Source of the DNA: Thermatribacter velox
GTDB taxonomy: Bacteria; Atribacterota; Atribacteria; Atribacterales; Thermatribacteraceae
Assembly (NCBI RefSeq): GCF_038396615.1
Contig: NZ_CP121689.1
Span: 248,001-312,000 of the forward strand
Direction of reading: 5' to 3'
DNA: 64,000 nt
A program made the translations under genes and the position numbers. Below, piece by piece: positions 32,763 to 40,717 of this stretch (positions are counted from its first letter, which is position 1; the number at the start of each line of letters is the position of its first letter). The notes below the pieces were generated by a model. It saw only the letters and a list, made by a program, of their open reading frames with translations, did no database searches and was not told where the DNA came from.

Positions 32763-34611
32763 CCATAGAAAGCCGGATTCCACTTCTTCTGAAACCAGGG
32801 CTGTGCCTGGGCTGGGTCCAGGGAGGCATTTTGCTGTAGTAACCAGCAAACCGGAAGACTCCCTGAATGCCTTGAAAAGGCTCTGGCAATATTTTCAGGG
32901 TTATCGGTGGCAGTTGATCGTTGTTTTTATCCTGGTGGGCTTTTCTTCGCTTTTGATGCTGGCAGGCCCTTATTTCATTGGAAAAGCCATCGATGAATAC
33001 ATCGTTCCCAGAGATTTCAGAGGCCTGGTACGCCTTCTGGTGTTCATGGGTTTTGTGTATCTTTTGAGCTCTCTCTTTTACTGGCTTCAGGGCTACCTCA
33101 TGGTTAATGTGGTTCAGCGGGGTGTTGCTCGGCTACGGAAAGACCTTTTTGATACTTTGCAGGCCTTGCCGCTCCGTTTTTTCGACACCAGGCCTCACGG
33201 TGACCTGATGAGTCGGTTAACCAACGATGTCGACAACATTAGCAACTCTTTGAGCAACACCATTACCCAGATGTTCTCCGGAATAATCACCATTCTGGGA
33301 GCGGTAGTGCTGATGCTCTGGATGAGCCCTGAGTTGACCGCAGTTAGCATAGCAGGTATACCACTTACTCTTCTGGTTACTCGCTTGGTGACCCGGCATA
33401 CCCACAGGGGTTTTCTTGCACAACAGACTATATTGGGCAACCTTAATGGGATAGTTGAAGAGAATATTTCTGGCCTCAGGGTGGTCAAGGCTTTTGTTCG
33501 GGAAGAAAGTGAAATGGAGCGCTTTGAAGAGGCAAACCAGGCTCTCAGAGAGGCAGGAGTAAGGGCGCAAATATATGCTGGTGTAATGGGTCCGTTTATG
33601 AATGTTATCAACAACCTGAACCTGGCAATCATTGCTGGGGTTGGAGGATGGTTTGCAACGCGAGAAATAGTGAGCATAGGCACCATAGCCAGCTTTATCG
33701 TCTATTCCAGGCATTTTACCAGACCCCTGAATGAGTTGGCTAACCAGTTTAATATGCTTCAGTCGGCTGTGGCCAGTGCGGAAAGAATATTCAGAGTTAT
33801 CGATGAGTCACCAGAGCCTCCGGATGCAGAAGAAGCTGTAGAATTCAAGGAAATCAGGGGTGAGGTGGAATTCCGTAACGTTTCTTTTTCTTACCAGAGG
33901 GGAGTACCGGTTCTTAAAAACGTAAGTTTTCATGTTAAGCCAGGACAAATGGTGGCTCTGGTTGGGCCAACCGGAGCGGGTAAGACCACCATCGTGAACC
34001 TCCTGGCCAGGTTTTACGAGGTGGATAGTGGAGAAATATTGATAGATGGCGTTGACATCAGGAAGATTAAAAAAGAATCTCTTCGTTCTCTTTTAGGAGT
34101 GGTTTTACAAGATACCTATCTCTTTTCCGAATCGGTGCGCGAAAACATCCGCTATGGGAGGCTATCAGCAACCGATGAAGAAGTGGAAGAGGCAGCCCGC
34201 CTGGCCAATGCGGAACAATTTATCCTCGGCTTGCCTCAGGGTTACGATACCATCCTTACTGATGGAGGGGAGAATCTAAGTCAAGGCCAGAGACAGCTCT
34301 TGGCCATTGCCAGGGTGATCTTGAAAGACCCAGCCATTCTTATTCTGGATGAGGCCACAAGCAATATTGACGTTCTGACCGAAAAACATGTTCAATCGGC
34401 CATGCTCAACCTGATGAGGGGTCGTACCAGTTTTGTCATTGCCCACCGTCTCAGTACTATCCGTAGTGCTGACCTGATCCTGGTGATCAACCAGGGAGAA
34501 ATTGTTGAGCAGGGTACCCATCAGGAGCTCCTTGAGAAAGAGGGGTTTTATTATCGCCTGTACACGAGTCAGTTTGGTTTGAATTCTTCTATTTCTGTTC
34601 CCGATTCTTGA
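32722..34611 (+). CDS. heterodimeric ABC exporter subunit with canonical ATPase
   Basis: 629 aa. A charged N-terminal extension of about 45 residues precedes six membrane helices (to about 360) and the ATPase domain: Walker A GPTGAGKTT, signature LSQGQRQL, Walker B ILILDEATSNID with the catalytic Glu, switch His in VIAHRLSTI. It complements the degenerate subunit encoded just upstream (41-base overlap). Signature SQGQ in place of SGGQ is common in this subclass. ATG start behind a short GGGAG site. Confidence 0.92.
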   Translation: MNYRKERRRVLAFDHRKPDSTSSETRAVPGLGPGRHFAVVTSKPEDSLNALKRLWQYFQGYRWQLIVVFILVGFSSLLMLAGPYFIGKAIDEYIVPRDFRGLVRLLVFMGFVYLLSSLFYWLQGYLMVNVVQRGVARLRKDLFDTLQALPLRFFDTRPHGDLMSRLTNDVDNISNSLSNTITQMFSGIITILGAVVLMLWMSPELTAVSIAGIPLTLLVTRLVTRHTHRGFLAQQTILGNLNGIVEENISGLRVVKAFVREESEMERFEEANQALREAGVRAQIYAGVMGPFMNVINNLNLAIIAGVGGWFATREIVSIGTIASFIVYSRHFTRPLNELANQFNMLQSAVASAERIFRVIDESPEPPDAEEAVEFKEIRGEVEFRNVSFSYQRGVPVLKNVSFHVKPGQMVALVGPTGAGKTTIVNLLARFYEVDSGEILIDGVDIRKIKKESLRSLLGVVLQDTYLFSESVRENIRYGRLSATDEEVEEAARLANAEQFILGLPQGYDTILTDGGENLSQGQRQLLAIARVILKDPAILILDEATSNIDVLTEKHVQSAMLNLMRGRTSFVIAHRLSTIRSADLILVINQGEIVEQGTHQELLEKEGFYYRLYTSQFGLNSSISVPDS

Positions 34612-34654
34612 AGATTTTTGGCAGTTTATAACAGTCGTTTTTTAAGCCTCTTCC

Positions 34655-34683
34655 TTGACTGGGTCAATGTGTTCAAATAAAAT
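34655..34683 (+). promoter_or_regulatory. promoter of the DUF3842/lar/nickel operon
   Basis: TTGACT (34655-34660), 17-bp spacer, TAAAAT (34678-34683), 55 bases upstream of the DUF3842 start. Confidence 0.8.
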
Positions 34684-34738
34684 TTGAAGCGATAAGTAGC
34701 CGATAAAACCCCGAAGGGTTGAGCGAAGAGAATCTTCT

Positions 34739-35155
34739 GTGAAAATTGCAGTGGTTGATGGCCTGGGTGGCGGCCTGGGTTGCCAGATAATTGAAAGCTT
34801 GAAAAAAGAGCTCGGGGATGCGGTGGAAATAATTGCCCTGGGCATAAATGCCGGGGCGACTGTTAATATGCTAAAAGCAGGAGCCAGGCGGGGAGCCACT
34901 GGAGAAAATGCTATTCGAGTTACTGGTAAAGAAGTGGATGCGATAACTGGCCCGGTAGGAATAATCATTCCCGATTCTATGATGGGTGAGGTAACCGCAG
35001 GGATAACTGAGGCAGTGATAAGTAGCCCTGCTCGGAAATTTTTGCTGTGTGTTAATCAGCCTCACGTTGAGTTTATCGGTGTTGAGAGCCAGCCGGTCAG
35101 TGTACTGATTGGGAAACTGGTCGAGAGAATTAAAGAGTTTATAAAAGAAGTATAA
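34739..35155 (+). CDS. DUF3842 family protein
   Basis: 138 aa with the features of DUF3842: N-terminal KIAVVDGLGGGLGCQIIESL, GINAGATVNMLKAGARRGAT near residues 40-60, and GPVGIIIPDSMMGEVT near 77-92. The glycine-rich start suggests a nucleotide-binding Rossmann-like fold. The function is unknown. It is the first gene after the promoter at 34655 and stands 87 bases before larC with a structured leader between, so a link to nickel or the lar cofactor is plausible but unproved. GTG start with no strong ribosome-binding site. Confidence 0.85.
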   Translation: MKIAVVDGLGGGLGCQIIESLKKELGDAVEIIALGINAGATVNMLKAGARRGATGENAIRVTGKEVDAITGPVGIIIPDSMMGEVTAGITEAVISSPARKFLLCVNQPHVEFIGVESQPVSVLIGKLVERIKEFIKEV

Positions 35156-35189
35156 ACTTCAGGTAAAAAGAGATAATTTTTGAGGAAAC

Positions 35190-35250
35190 GGGATCACGAA
35201 GGTCCCTATCCGGCTCGAAAGCCGAAGGGGTTTTCGTGATTTTTGTTTTT
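35190..35250 (+). promoter_or_regulatory. attenuator-like leader upstream of larC
   Basis: A terminator-type rod: ATCACGAA (35193-35200) pairs with TTCGTGAT (35233-35240), enclosing CCC/GGG pairing and the hairpin CGGCT-CGAA-AGCCG (35211-35224), followed by TTTTGTTTTT. A competing 6-bp hairpin, GGGATC (35190-35195) with GGTCCC (35201-35206), would break it. There is no room for a promoter between this element and larC, so transcription of the lar genes must pass it. It may be a plain terminator with read-through or a ligand-sensing attenuator. Confidence 0.65.
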
Positions 35251-36478
35251 AAAGGGGGTTTTTCCAATCGCCAGAAGAATTCTCTACTATGATTGTTTTT
35301 CGGGAATAAGTGGGGATATGAACCTGGGTGCTATGCTTGACCTGGGGGTGGACCCTGATTATCTGAGAGAGGAACTCAAAAAACTCGATCTCTCAGGCTA
35401 CCAGTTAAAGGTATATCAAGACCAGAGAAAAGGCATAGCTGGGACCAGGGTGGAGGTTGTTGTTACGCAGCACCATCATGCTTCTCATTCGCACAGAAAT
35501 TTCCAGGATATAAGGCGGATAGTGGAAGAGAGTGCTCTGAGTGAGCGAGTGAAAAAGTGGAGCTTAGAAATATTTACGAAGCTTGCCGAAGCAGAAGCTA
35601 AAGTTCATGGAAAAAGTATCGATGAAGTACATTTTCACGAAGTGGGTGCCTTAGATTCCATTGTGGATGTAGTAGGCGCTGCAATATGCAGAGAAAAACT
35701 CGAGGTGGACAAAATCGTCTTTTCACCGATAGAAGTAGGAAGTGGATTTGTGGAGTGTACCCATGGCCGGCTTCCAGTACCTGCGCCAGCCACTGCGGAG
35801 CTTTTACGGGGAGTGCCTATAACTTCTGAGAGTATCTCTGGTGAGCTTACTACTCCTACTGGAGCCGCCATAGCAGTTACCTTTGCTGAAGAATTCACCG
35901 CAAAGAAGAGTTTTCGAATACTGAAGGTAGGTTATGGTGTTGGCAAGCGGGACAGTAAAGACCTTCCAAATGTTTTGCGAGTGTTTCTGGGGGAGATTGA
36001 GGAAAAGGATTCCTCCTGGGAGGAGGAGCAAGGAACAGTGGTTGTGGAAACCAACATAGATGATATGAGTCCGGAGGTGTATGGGTATGTGATGGAGAAG
36101 CTTTTTGAGGGCGGTGCACTGGATGTTTATCTTATTCCGGTAATCATGAAAAAGAACCGGCCGGCTACTAAAGTGAGCGTTCTGTGTCGAGATGGGGACG
36201 CAGAAAAAATCACGGATATCCTTTTTCGAGAAACAACCACCCTGGGAGTAAGAAAGTACCAGGTTGAAAGGAAGCTAATGGATAGGAAAAAGGTAGCTGT
36301 GCAGACTCCCTATGGTGAGGTGGAGGTAAAGCTTGGTTTGCTGGGAAATCGAGTGCTCAAGTTTAAGCCGGAGTACGAGCAGTGCCAAAAAATAGCCAGG
36401 GAAAATGGACTTTCTCTGGATGAGGTTTATGAGATGGTAAAGGAGGTTTACAAATGCACATACCGGATGGATTTTTAG
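35243..36478 (+). CDS. larC: LarC, nickel-pincer cofactor nickel insertase
   Basis: 411 aa, cytoplasmic; inserts Ni into pyridinium-3,5-bisthiocarboxylate mononucleotide to finish the NPN cofactor (family role). Hallmarks: YYDCFSGISGDMNLGAMLDL near residue 15, the His-rich QHHHASHSHRNF near 76, VHFHEVGALDSIVDVVGA near 132, and ETNIDDMSPEVYGYVMEKL near 270. It is one continuous frame, unlike the frameshifted larC1/larC2 of lactobacilli. The TTG at 35243 is the only standard start; the purine-rich AAAGGGGG lies after it, so the true start is uncertain. Overlaps cbiM by 25 bases. Confidence 0.9.
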   Translation: MFLKGVFPIARRILYYDCFSGISGDMNLGAMLDLGVDPDYLREELKKLDLSGYQLKVYQDQRKGIAGTRVEVVVTQHHHASHSHRNFQDIRRIVEESALSERVKKWSLEIFTKLAEAEAKVHGKSIDEVHFHEVGALDSIVDVVGAAICREKLEVDKIVFSPIEVGSGFVECTHGRLPVPAPATAELLRGVPITSESISGELTTPTGAAIAVTFAEEFTAKKSFRILKVGYGVGKRDSKDLPNVLRVFLGEIEEKDSSWEEEQGTVVVETNIDDMSPEVYGYVMEKLFEGGALDVYLIPVIMKKNRPATKVSVLCRDGDAEKITDILFRETTTLGVRKYQVERKLMDRKKVAVQTPYGEVEVKLGLLGNRVLKFKPEYEQCQKIARENGLSLDEVYEMVKEVYKCTYRMDF

Positions 36479-37077
36479 ATACCAAAACCTGGGTCACCAC
36501 GGTTGGAGTAAGTGCAATTTTTCTGAGCTATGGAATAAGCAGGTTGAAACGGGAATTCGATTATCGGAAAGTTCCCCTTATGGGGGTCGTTGCAGCTTTC
36601 ATATTTGCCGCACAAATGATAAACTTCCCCGTGGCGGGAGGGACTTCGGGACATTTGATAGGAGCACTCCTTGCCGCAGTTCTCGCTGGTCCTCTGGAGG
36701 CCATGGTCATAATGTCGACCATTCTCATAGTTCAGTGCTTTGTGTTTATGGATGGCGGGGTAACCGCTCTGGGTGCAAACATATTGAACATGGCTTTAAT
36801 AGCTACCTGGGTGGGATATTATGTTTACCGGCTTCTGGACAGAAAAAACGCTTTGCAACCCTGGGCACTTTTTTTGGGAAGCTGGGTTTCAGTGGTGGCA
36901 GCAGCAGTGGCAGCATCGATAGAGCTTGCGGTGTCTGGAACCATTCCTCTTTCGGTAGTTCTTCCAGCCATGCTTTTCTGGCACCTACTCATCGGGGTGG
37001 GTGAGGGAGCGATAACGCTTCTTGTAGTAAGTTATGTGAAGAAAACCAGGCCGGAAATACTTTTTGGGGAGGGATGA
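36454..37077 (+). CDS. cbiM: CbiM/NikM-type substrate-specific component of nickel/cobalt ECF transporter
   Basis: 207 aa membrane protein. The N-terminal MHIPDGFLD supplies the metal-binding Met1-His2 pair that defines CbiM/NikM; NFPVAGGTSGHLIGALLAAV near residue 57 is the family core. Six or seven membrane segments. ATG directly after AAGGAGG, inside the larC end. Neighbouring lar genes argue for nickel rather than cobalt. Confidence 0.93.
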   Translation: MHIPDGFLDTKTWVTTVGVSAIFLSYGISRLKREFDYRKVPLMGVVAAFIFAAQMINFPVAGGTSGHLIGALLAAVLAGPLEAMVIMSTILIVQCFVFMDGGVTALGANILNMALIATWVGYYVYRLLDRKNALQPWALFLGSWVSVVAAAVAASIELAVSGTIPLSVVLPAMLFWHLLIGVGEGAITLLVVSYVKKTRPEILFGEG

Positions 37078-37373
37078 GAGTGCGAAAGATAGGATTTGTT
37101 CTGGCAGGACTTTTAGTGGCTTTTGTAGTTGGGGTGTTGCTTTCACCTTTTGCCAGCTCTTTCCCGGATGGCCTGGAGCGGGTGGCTGAAGACAAGGGTT
37201 TTATCGAGCGGGCAGTGGAGTTGCGTTTCCCTTTTCTGGTTCCTGATTACACTTTTCCTGGGATAAATAATGAGAAGCTGGCTACTTCTCTGGCGGGGCT
37301 TGTAGGAGTGGCGATTACTTTTGGAATAACTGTGGCTATTGGTAAAGCAATGGCCAAAAAAGATAGTAGATGA
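37074..37373 (+). CDS. PDGLE-domain (CbiN/NikN-like) transporter component
   Basis: 99 aa with two membrane helices (IGFVLAGLLVAFVVGVLLSP near residue 4 and LAGLVGVAITFGITVAIGKA near 72) and the SSFPDGLERVAEDKGF motif between them that names the PDGLE family. Such small subunits help CbiM/NikM load metal. Overlaps cbiM and cbiQ by 4 bases each (ATGA). Confidence 0.88.
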   Translation: MRVRKIGFVLAGLLVAFVVGVLLSPFASSFPDGLERVAEDKGFIERAVELRFPFLVPDYTFPGINNEKLATSLAGLVGVAITFGITVAIGKAMAKKDSR

Positions 37374-38137
37374 GTTGTCTTTCTGAGCGAGAAAAGAGCG
37401 TTCTTAACCGCATGGATGAAAGAGTGAAAATACTGAGTTGTGTGTTTTTCATAGTGATGGTAGTGTCTTTGAAGACACCACCATCACTTTTCTGGTCTTT
37501 TTTTGTGGTGCTTTTCGGTGTTTTTCTGGGAAGGGTAAGAGTGCGAGAATTTTTTGCAAGACTTGCTTTAGCTCTTCCCTTTGAGCTTTTGATAATAATT
37601 TTTGTGCCCTTCACCTTTCCAGGACAAGAAGTTTTGAACTTGTGGGGTTTGAGTTTGACGCTTGAAGGTCTGCAACGGGCGCTCCTTTTGTTTTTAAAGA
37701 TGGAAGTGGCTTGTTCAGTTATGGCGCTGCTCATTCTTACCACGGGTGCTGACGGGATAATCAGGGGTTTGAGGGGTCTGGGCCTTCCGCAAGTTATGAC
37801 CGTGCTTATGGAGTTTATTCTCAGGTATTTTGAGCTCTTCAGACAGGAGATGGAAAAAATGAACCTGGCTCGCAAATCCCGGGGTTATGTGAGGGGTAGG
37901 CACCTTTTTCACCGCAAGACCTTTAAGGTTTTGGGAGAAATTGTGGGAGGGACTCTAATTCGCTCTTATGAGCGCAGCGGGAGAGTTTACCAGGCCATGC
38001 TTTCTCGGGGATATGCTGGCTATATGGCAAGCAACCATTTTCACCGTTCTTTGAAGTTTGGAGAGATTATTTTGGGAGTGTTGTGGGCAGGAGCGGCAGT
38101 GGTCATCTTTATGTTTGAGCGGAGTGGAGCAATGTGA
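37370..38137 (+). CDS. cbiQ: CbiQ-type ECF transporter T component
   Basis: 255 aa transmembrane coupling protein. Hydrophobic N-terminal half (VKILSCVFFIVMVVSLKTPP, FWSFFVVLFGVFLGRVRVRE), then the two Ala-Arg-Gly type coupling helices seen as NLARKSRGY near 163 and AMLSRGYAG near 205. It joins CbiM to the CbiO ATPase. Start overlaps the upstream stop (ATGA). Confidence 0.92.
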   Translation: MSCLSEREKSVLNRMDERVKILSCVFFIVMVVSLKTPPSLFWSFFVVLFGVFLGRVRVREFFARLALALPFELLIIIFVPFTFPGQEVLNLWGLSLTLEGLQRALLLFLKMEVACSVMALLILTTGADGIIRGLRGLGLPQVMTVLMEFILRYFELFRQEMEKMNLARKSRGYVRGRHLFHRKTFKVLGEIVGGTLIRSYERSGRVYQAMLSRGYAGYMASNHFHRSLKFGEIILGVLWAGAAVVIFMFERSGAM

Positions 38138-38949
38138 AAAGAGTTATAGAAGTGCAAGACCTCAGTTATCGGTATCCCGATGGTACTGAAGCCCTGAAGG
38201 GTGTTAGTTTCTCTATTGATTGGGGAACAAAGACCGTGCTGCTTGGTCCCAATGGCTCGGGGAAGTCCACCTTAATTATGCATCTAAACGGTGTTTTTCT
38301 TCCTCAGAAAGGGAAGGTATTCGTAGATGGTCAGGAAGTGACCAAAAAGACAGAGCAGACAGTGAGAAGGAAAGTGGGTATTGTTTTTCAGGATCCTGAT
38401 GACCAGGTTTTTGCCTCTACCGTTTGGGAGGATGTGGCTTTTGGGCTCTTCAATCTGGGTATGCAGGAAAAAGAGATAAAAGAAAGAGTTGAAGAGGTGC
38501 TTAAGCTTGTTGGTGTGTGGCACCTTAGGAATAGAATTCCCTATCATCTGAGCTACGGTGAGAAGAAAAAGGTTGCTCTGGCCGGGGTTCTGGTTATGGA
38601 ACCTGAGATTGTCGTTTTGGATGAACCGGGAACGTATCTTGACCCCCAGGGAAAGCGGGAGTTATTTTGGATGCTGGATGAGCTCTGTAAAAATCGAAAA
38701 ACCCTGCTTATAGCAACTCATGATGTGGACCTGGCTGCAGAGTGGGCGGATAAGGTGATCATTTTGAAAGAAGGGAGGGTATTAAAAGAGGGAGGCAAGG
38801 ATTTACTCCTTGAAGAAGAAGTACTTGCTGAAGCTAATCTGGTTTTTCCCAGGATATCTGAACTTTTTTTGCGGGCGGGATTTCCTAAAGAGAAGGTTCC
38901 ATTTACCGTGGAAGAGGCGATTCGAGTTTTGAAAGGGGCAATACGATGA
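38134..38949 (+). CDS. cbiO: CbiO-type ECF transporter ATPase
   Basis: 271 aa cytoplasmic ATPase. Walker A GPNGSGKST near residue 38, Q-loop VFQDPDDQVF near 85, signature LSYGEKKKVALAGVL near 139, Walker B IVVLDEPGTYLDP near 162, switch ATHDVDLAAEWAD near 196. GTG start overlapping the upstream stop (GTGA). It powers metal uptake with CbiM, N and Q. Confidence 0.94.
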   Translation: MKRVIEVQDLSYRYPDGTEALKGVSFSIDWGTKTVLLGPNGSGKSTLIMHLNGVFLPQKGKVFVDGQEVTKKTEQTVRRKVGIVFQDPDDQVFASTVWEDVAFGLFNLGMQEKEIKERVEEVLKLVGVWHLRNRIPYHLSYGEKKKVALAGVLVMEPEIVVLDEPGTYLDPQGKRELFWMLDELCKNRKTLLIATHDVDLAAEWADKVIILKEGRVLKEGGKDLLLEEEVLAEANLVFPRISELFLRAGFPKEKVPFTVEEAIRVLKGAIR

Positions 38950-39779
38950 CTGGAGAAGAGAAATATCAAGAATTGCTTTCCAGTTTGCAAACTCTGGGTA
39001 GTTTGGTGGTGGCGTTTTCAGGAGGAGTGGACAGTACGTTTTTGCTCTATGCAGCCAGGCAGGCTCTCGGAGATCGGGTGGTGGCTTTCACCGTGGATAC
39101 ACCCTACCATGCCCGCTGGGAAATTGAGGAGGCTGTTGTACTTGCCCAAAAGTTACAGGTAAAGCACGTAATAAAGCGCAAAGAAGAAATTCTACCCGAG
39201 GTTAAGAACAACCCTCCTGAGAGGTGTTATCTGTGTAAAAAGGCTCTATTTAAGGAGATATTGGGTTTTGCCAAGAAAGAGGGATTAGCTTGGGTGGCGG
39301 ATGGAACCAACGCAGATGATTCGAAAGATTATCGGCCCGGGCTCAGAGCCTTGCGGGAGCTGGGGATAAAGAGTCCTTTGTGTGAAGTGGGTTTTACCAA
39401 GGAGGAAATAAGGACTATTTCCAAGGAGTTAAGTCTTCCCACCGGGGATAAACCAGCTTATGCTTGCCTTCTTTCAAGAATCCCCTATGGACAGAAAGTA
39501 AGAGTAGAAGACCTGAAAAAAATAGAAAAAGCAGAACTTTACCTGAGAAATCTGGGCTTCAAGGTGGTACGAGTGAGACTTCACGAAGAGTTGGCCAGAA
39601 TAGAAGTTGCCCCTTCTGAGCGGGGAAGGTTTTTCCAATTTCAGCTTCTGGATGAGGTAGTCAGGAATTTTAAAGGGATGGGTTTTAAATATGTGGCTCT
39701 TGATTTGGAAGGGTATCGAACAGGAAGTTTAAATGAGGTGTTGTGCAATGGACGAGGAAAAACTGAGACAGCTTCTTGA
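38946..39779 (+). CDS. larE: LarE, ATP-dependent sulfur transferase of NPN cofactor synthesis
   Basis: 277 aa PP-loop enzyme: [19 protein letters not shown] near residue 25, [15 protein letters not shown] near 94, [20 protein letters not shown] near 117, [14 protein letters not shown] near 172. LarE thiolates the pyridinium dicarboxylate; in the sacrificial type the cysteine equivalent to that in ACLLSR donates the sulfur (family knowledge; residue match is my inference). ATG overlaps the cbiO stop. Confidence 0.92.
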   Translation: MTGEEKYQELLSSLQTLGSLVVAFSGGVDSTFLLYAARQALGDRVVAFTVDTPYHARWEIEEAVVLAQKLQVKHVIKRKEEILPEVKNNPPERCYLCKKALFKEILGFAKKEGLAWVADGTNADDSKDYRPGLRALRELGIKSPLCEVGFTKEEIRTISKELSLPTGDKPAYACLLSRIPYGQKVRVEDLKKIEKAELYLRNLGFKVVRVRLHEELARIEVAPSERGRFFQFQLLDEVVRNFKGMGFKYVALDLEGYRTGSLNEVLCNGRGKTETAS

Positions 39780-40494
39780 GCAGCTAAAAAGGGATGAGAT
39801 TTCCATCGATGAAGTGCTGGATAATCTAAAAGAATTGCCCTTTAAAGACCTGGGCTTTGCCAAGGTGGACCACCACCGGGAACTTAGAAAGGGTTACCCC
39901 GAGGTAGTTTATGGGGAAGGAAAGACCGAAGAGCAGGTGGTGGAGATAGTAAGTGAAATGCTCAAAAAGGATAGCAACATTCTGGTGACCAGGACCAGCC
40001 AGAAGACGTATCAGGCAGTAAAAGAAATTTGCTCCCAGGCCGAGTATCACCATCTGGCCCGTGCGATAGTTATCCGACGGAGAAAAATCGAAGTGAGCGA
40101 TACCTATATTGCTGTAGTTACTGCAGGCACTTCCGATATTCCGGTGGCTGAGGAAGCGGCTCTGACGGCTGAGATGATGGGAAACCGGGTGGAGAGGATA
40201 TTTGATGTGGGAGTGGCAGGAATTCACAGATTGCTTGCTCATCTAAACGTTATAAGGGGTGCAAAAGTGGTTATAGTGGTAGCAGGGATGGAGGGCGCTC
40301 TGGCCAGCGTGGTGGGTGGTCTGGTCGAAAGACCTGTGATTGCTGTTCCCACCAGCGTAGGTTATGGAGCCAGCTTTAAAGGATTGGCTGCACTTTTGGC
40401 TATGCTGAATAGCTGTGCAAGTGGAGTGGCTGTGGTTAACATAGACAATGGGTTTGGTGCCGGGTATCTGGCCAGCTTGATTAACAGAGGATAG
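39748..40494 (+). CDS. larB: LarB, pyridinium-3,5-biscarboxylate mononucleotide synthase
   Basis: 248 aa. N-terminal helical part ([20 protein letters not shown]), [20 protein letters not shown] near residue 40, and the PurE-like C-terminal domain ([20 protein letters not shown] near 124, [15 protein letters not shown] near 176, [20 protein letters not shown] near 202). First step of NPN synthesis: carboxylation and hydrolysis of nicotinate adenine dinucleotide. ATG 39748 has GAGGTG at 7 nt and lies within the larE end (32-base overlap). Last gene before a terminator. Confidence 0.93.
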   Translation: MDEEKLRQLLEQLKRDEISIDEVLDNLKELPFKDLGFAKVDHHRELRKGYPEVVYGEGKTEEQVVEIVSEMLKKDSNILVTRTSQKTYQAVKEICSQAEYHHLARAIVIRRRKIEVSDTYIAVVTAGTSDIPVAEEAALTAEMMGNRVERIFDVGVAGIHRLLAHLNVIRGAKVVIVVAGMEGALASVVGGLVERPVIAVPTSVGYGASFKGLAALLAMLNSCASGVAVVNIDNGFGAGYLASLINRG

Positions 40495-40512
40495 GGAAAG
40501 TCCTCTTTTTAT
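40486..40512 (+). terminator. rho-independent terminator after larB
   Basis: Short stem AGAGGA / TCCTCT (6 bp plus a possible G-U pair), 9-nt loop, then TTTTTATTT. It overlaps the larB stop. Confidence 0.75.
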
Positions 40513-40584
40513 TTCCTTCTTTTTTCTCTCGAATTTCAGGGATTTTTTATCTCTATAAGAGGTTTTTAACTTAGCCAGAGTTTT

Positions 40585-40674
40585 TGAAACGATTTAGTAA
40601 GTTGGGAAAATATTGTTATTTATGTTGACAACAAAGAGCATATGAGTAGAATAAAACTAGCATAAATCGTTTTA
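40585..40674 (+). promoter_or_regulatory. promoter flanked by two LacI-type operators
   Basis: Upstream operator TGAAACGATTTA (40585-40596); promoter TTGACA (40625-40630), 16-bp spacer, TAGAAT (40647-40652); downstream operator TAAATCGTTTTA (40663-40674). The operators are near mirror images and their CG centres are exactly 78 bases apart, the same as before the LacI gene at 51084. Confidence 0.85.
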
Positions 40675-40717
40675 AGAAAAGTAAAAGTATTTATGGAACT
40701 AAGTCCAAAGGAGAGGA

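Noticed and set aside
33195-33714. Two 160-aa class minus-strand open frames
   Set aside because: Complementary to the membrane domain of the second ABC exporter subunit; no independent support.
35190-35250. NiCo riboswitch
   Set aside because: The conserved four-way-junction sequences of that class are not visible; only an attenuator-like structure can be claimed.
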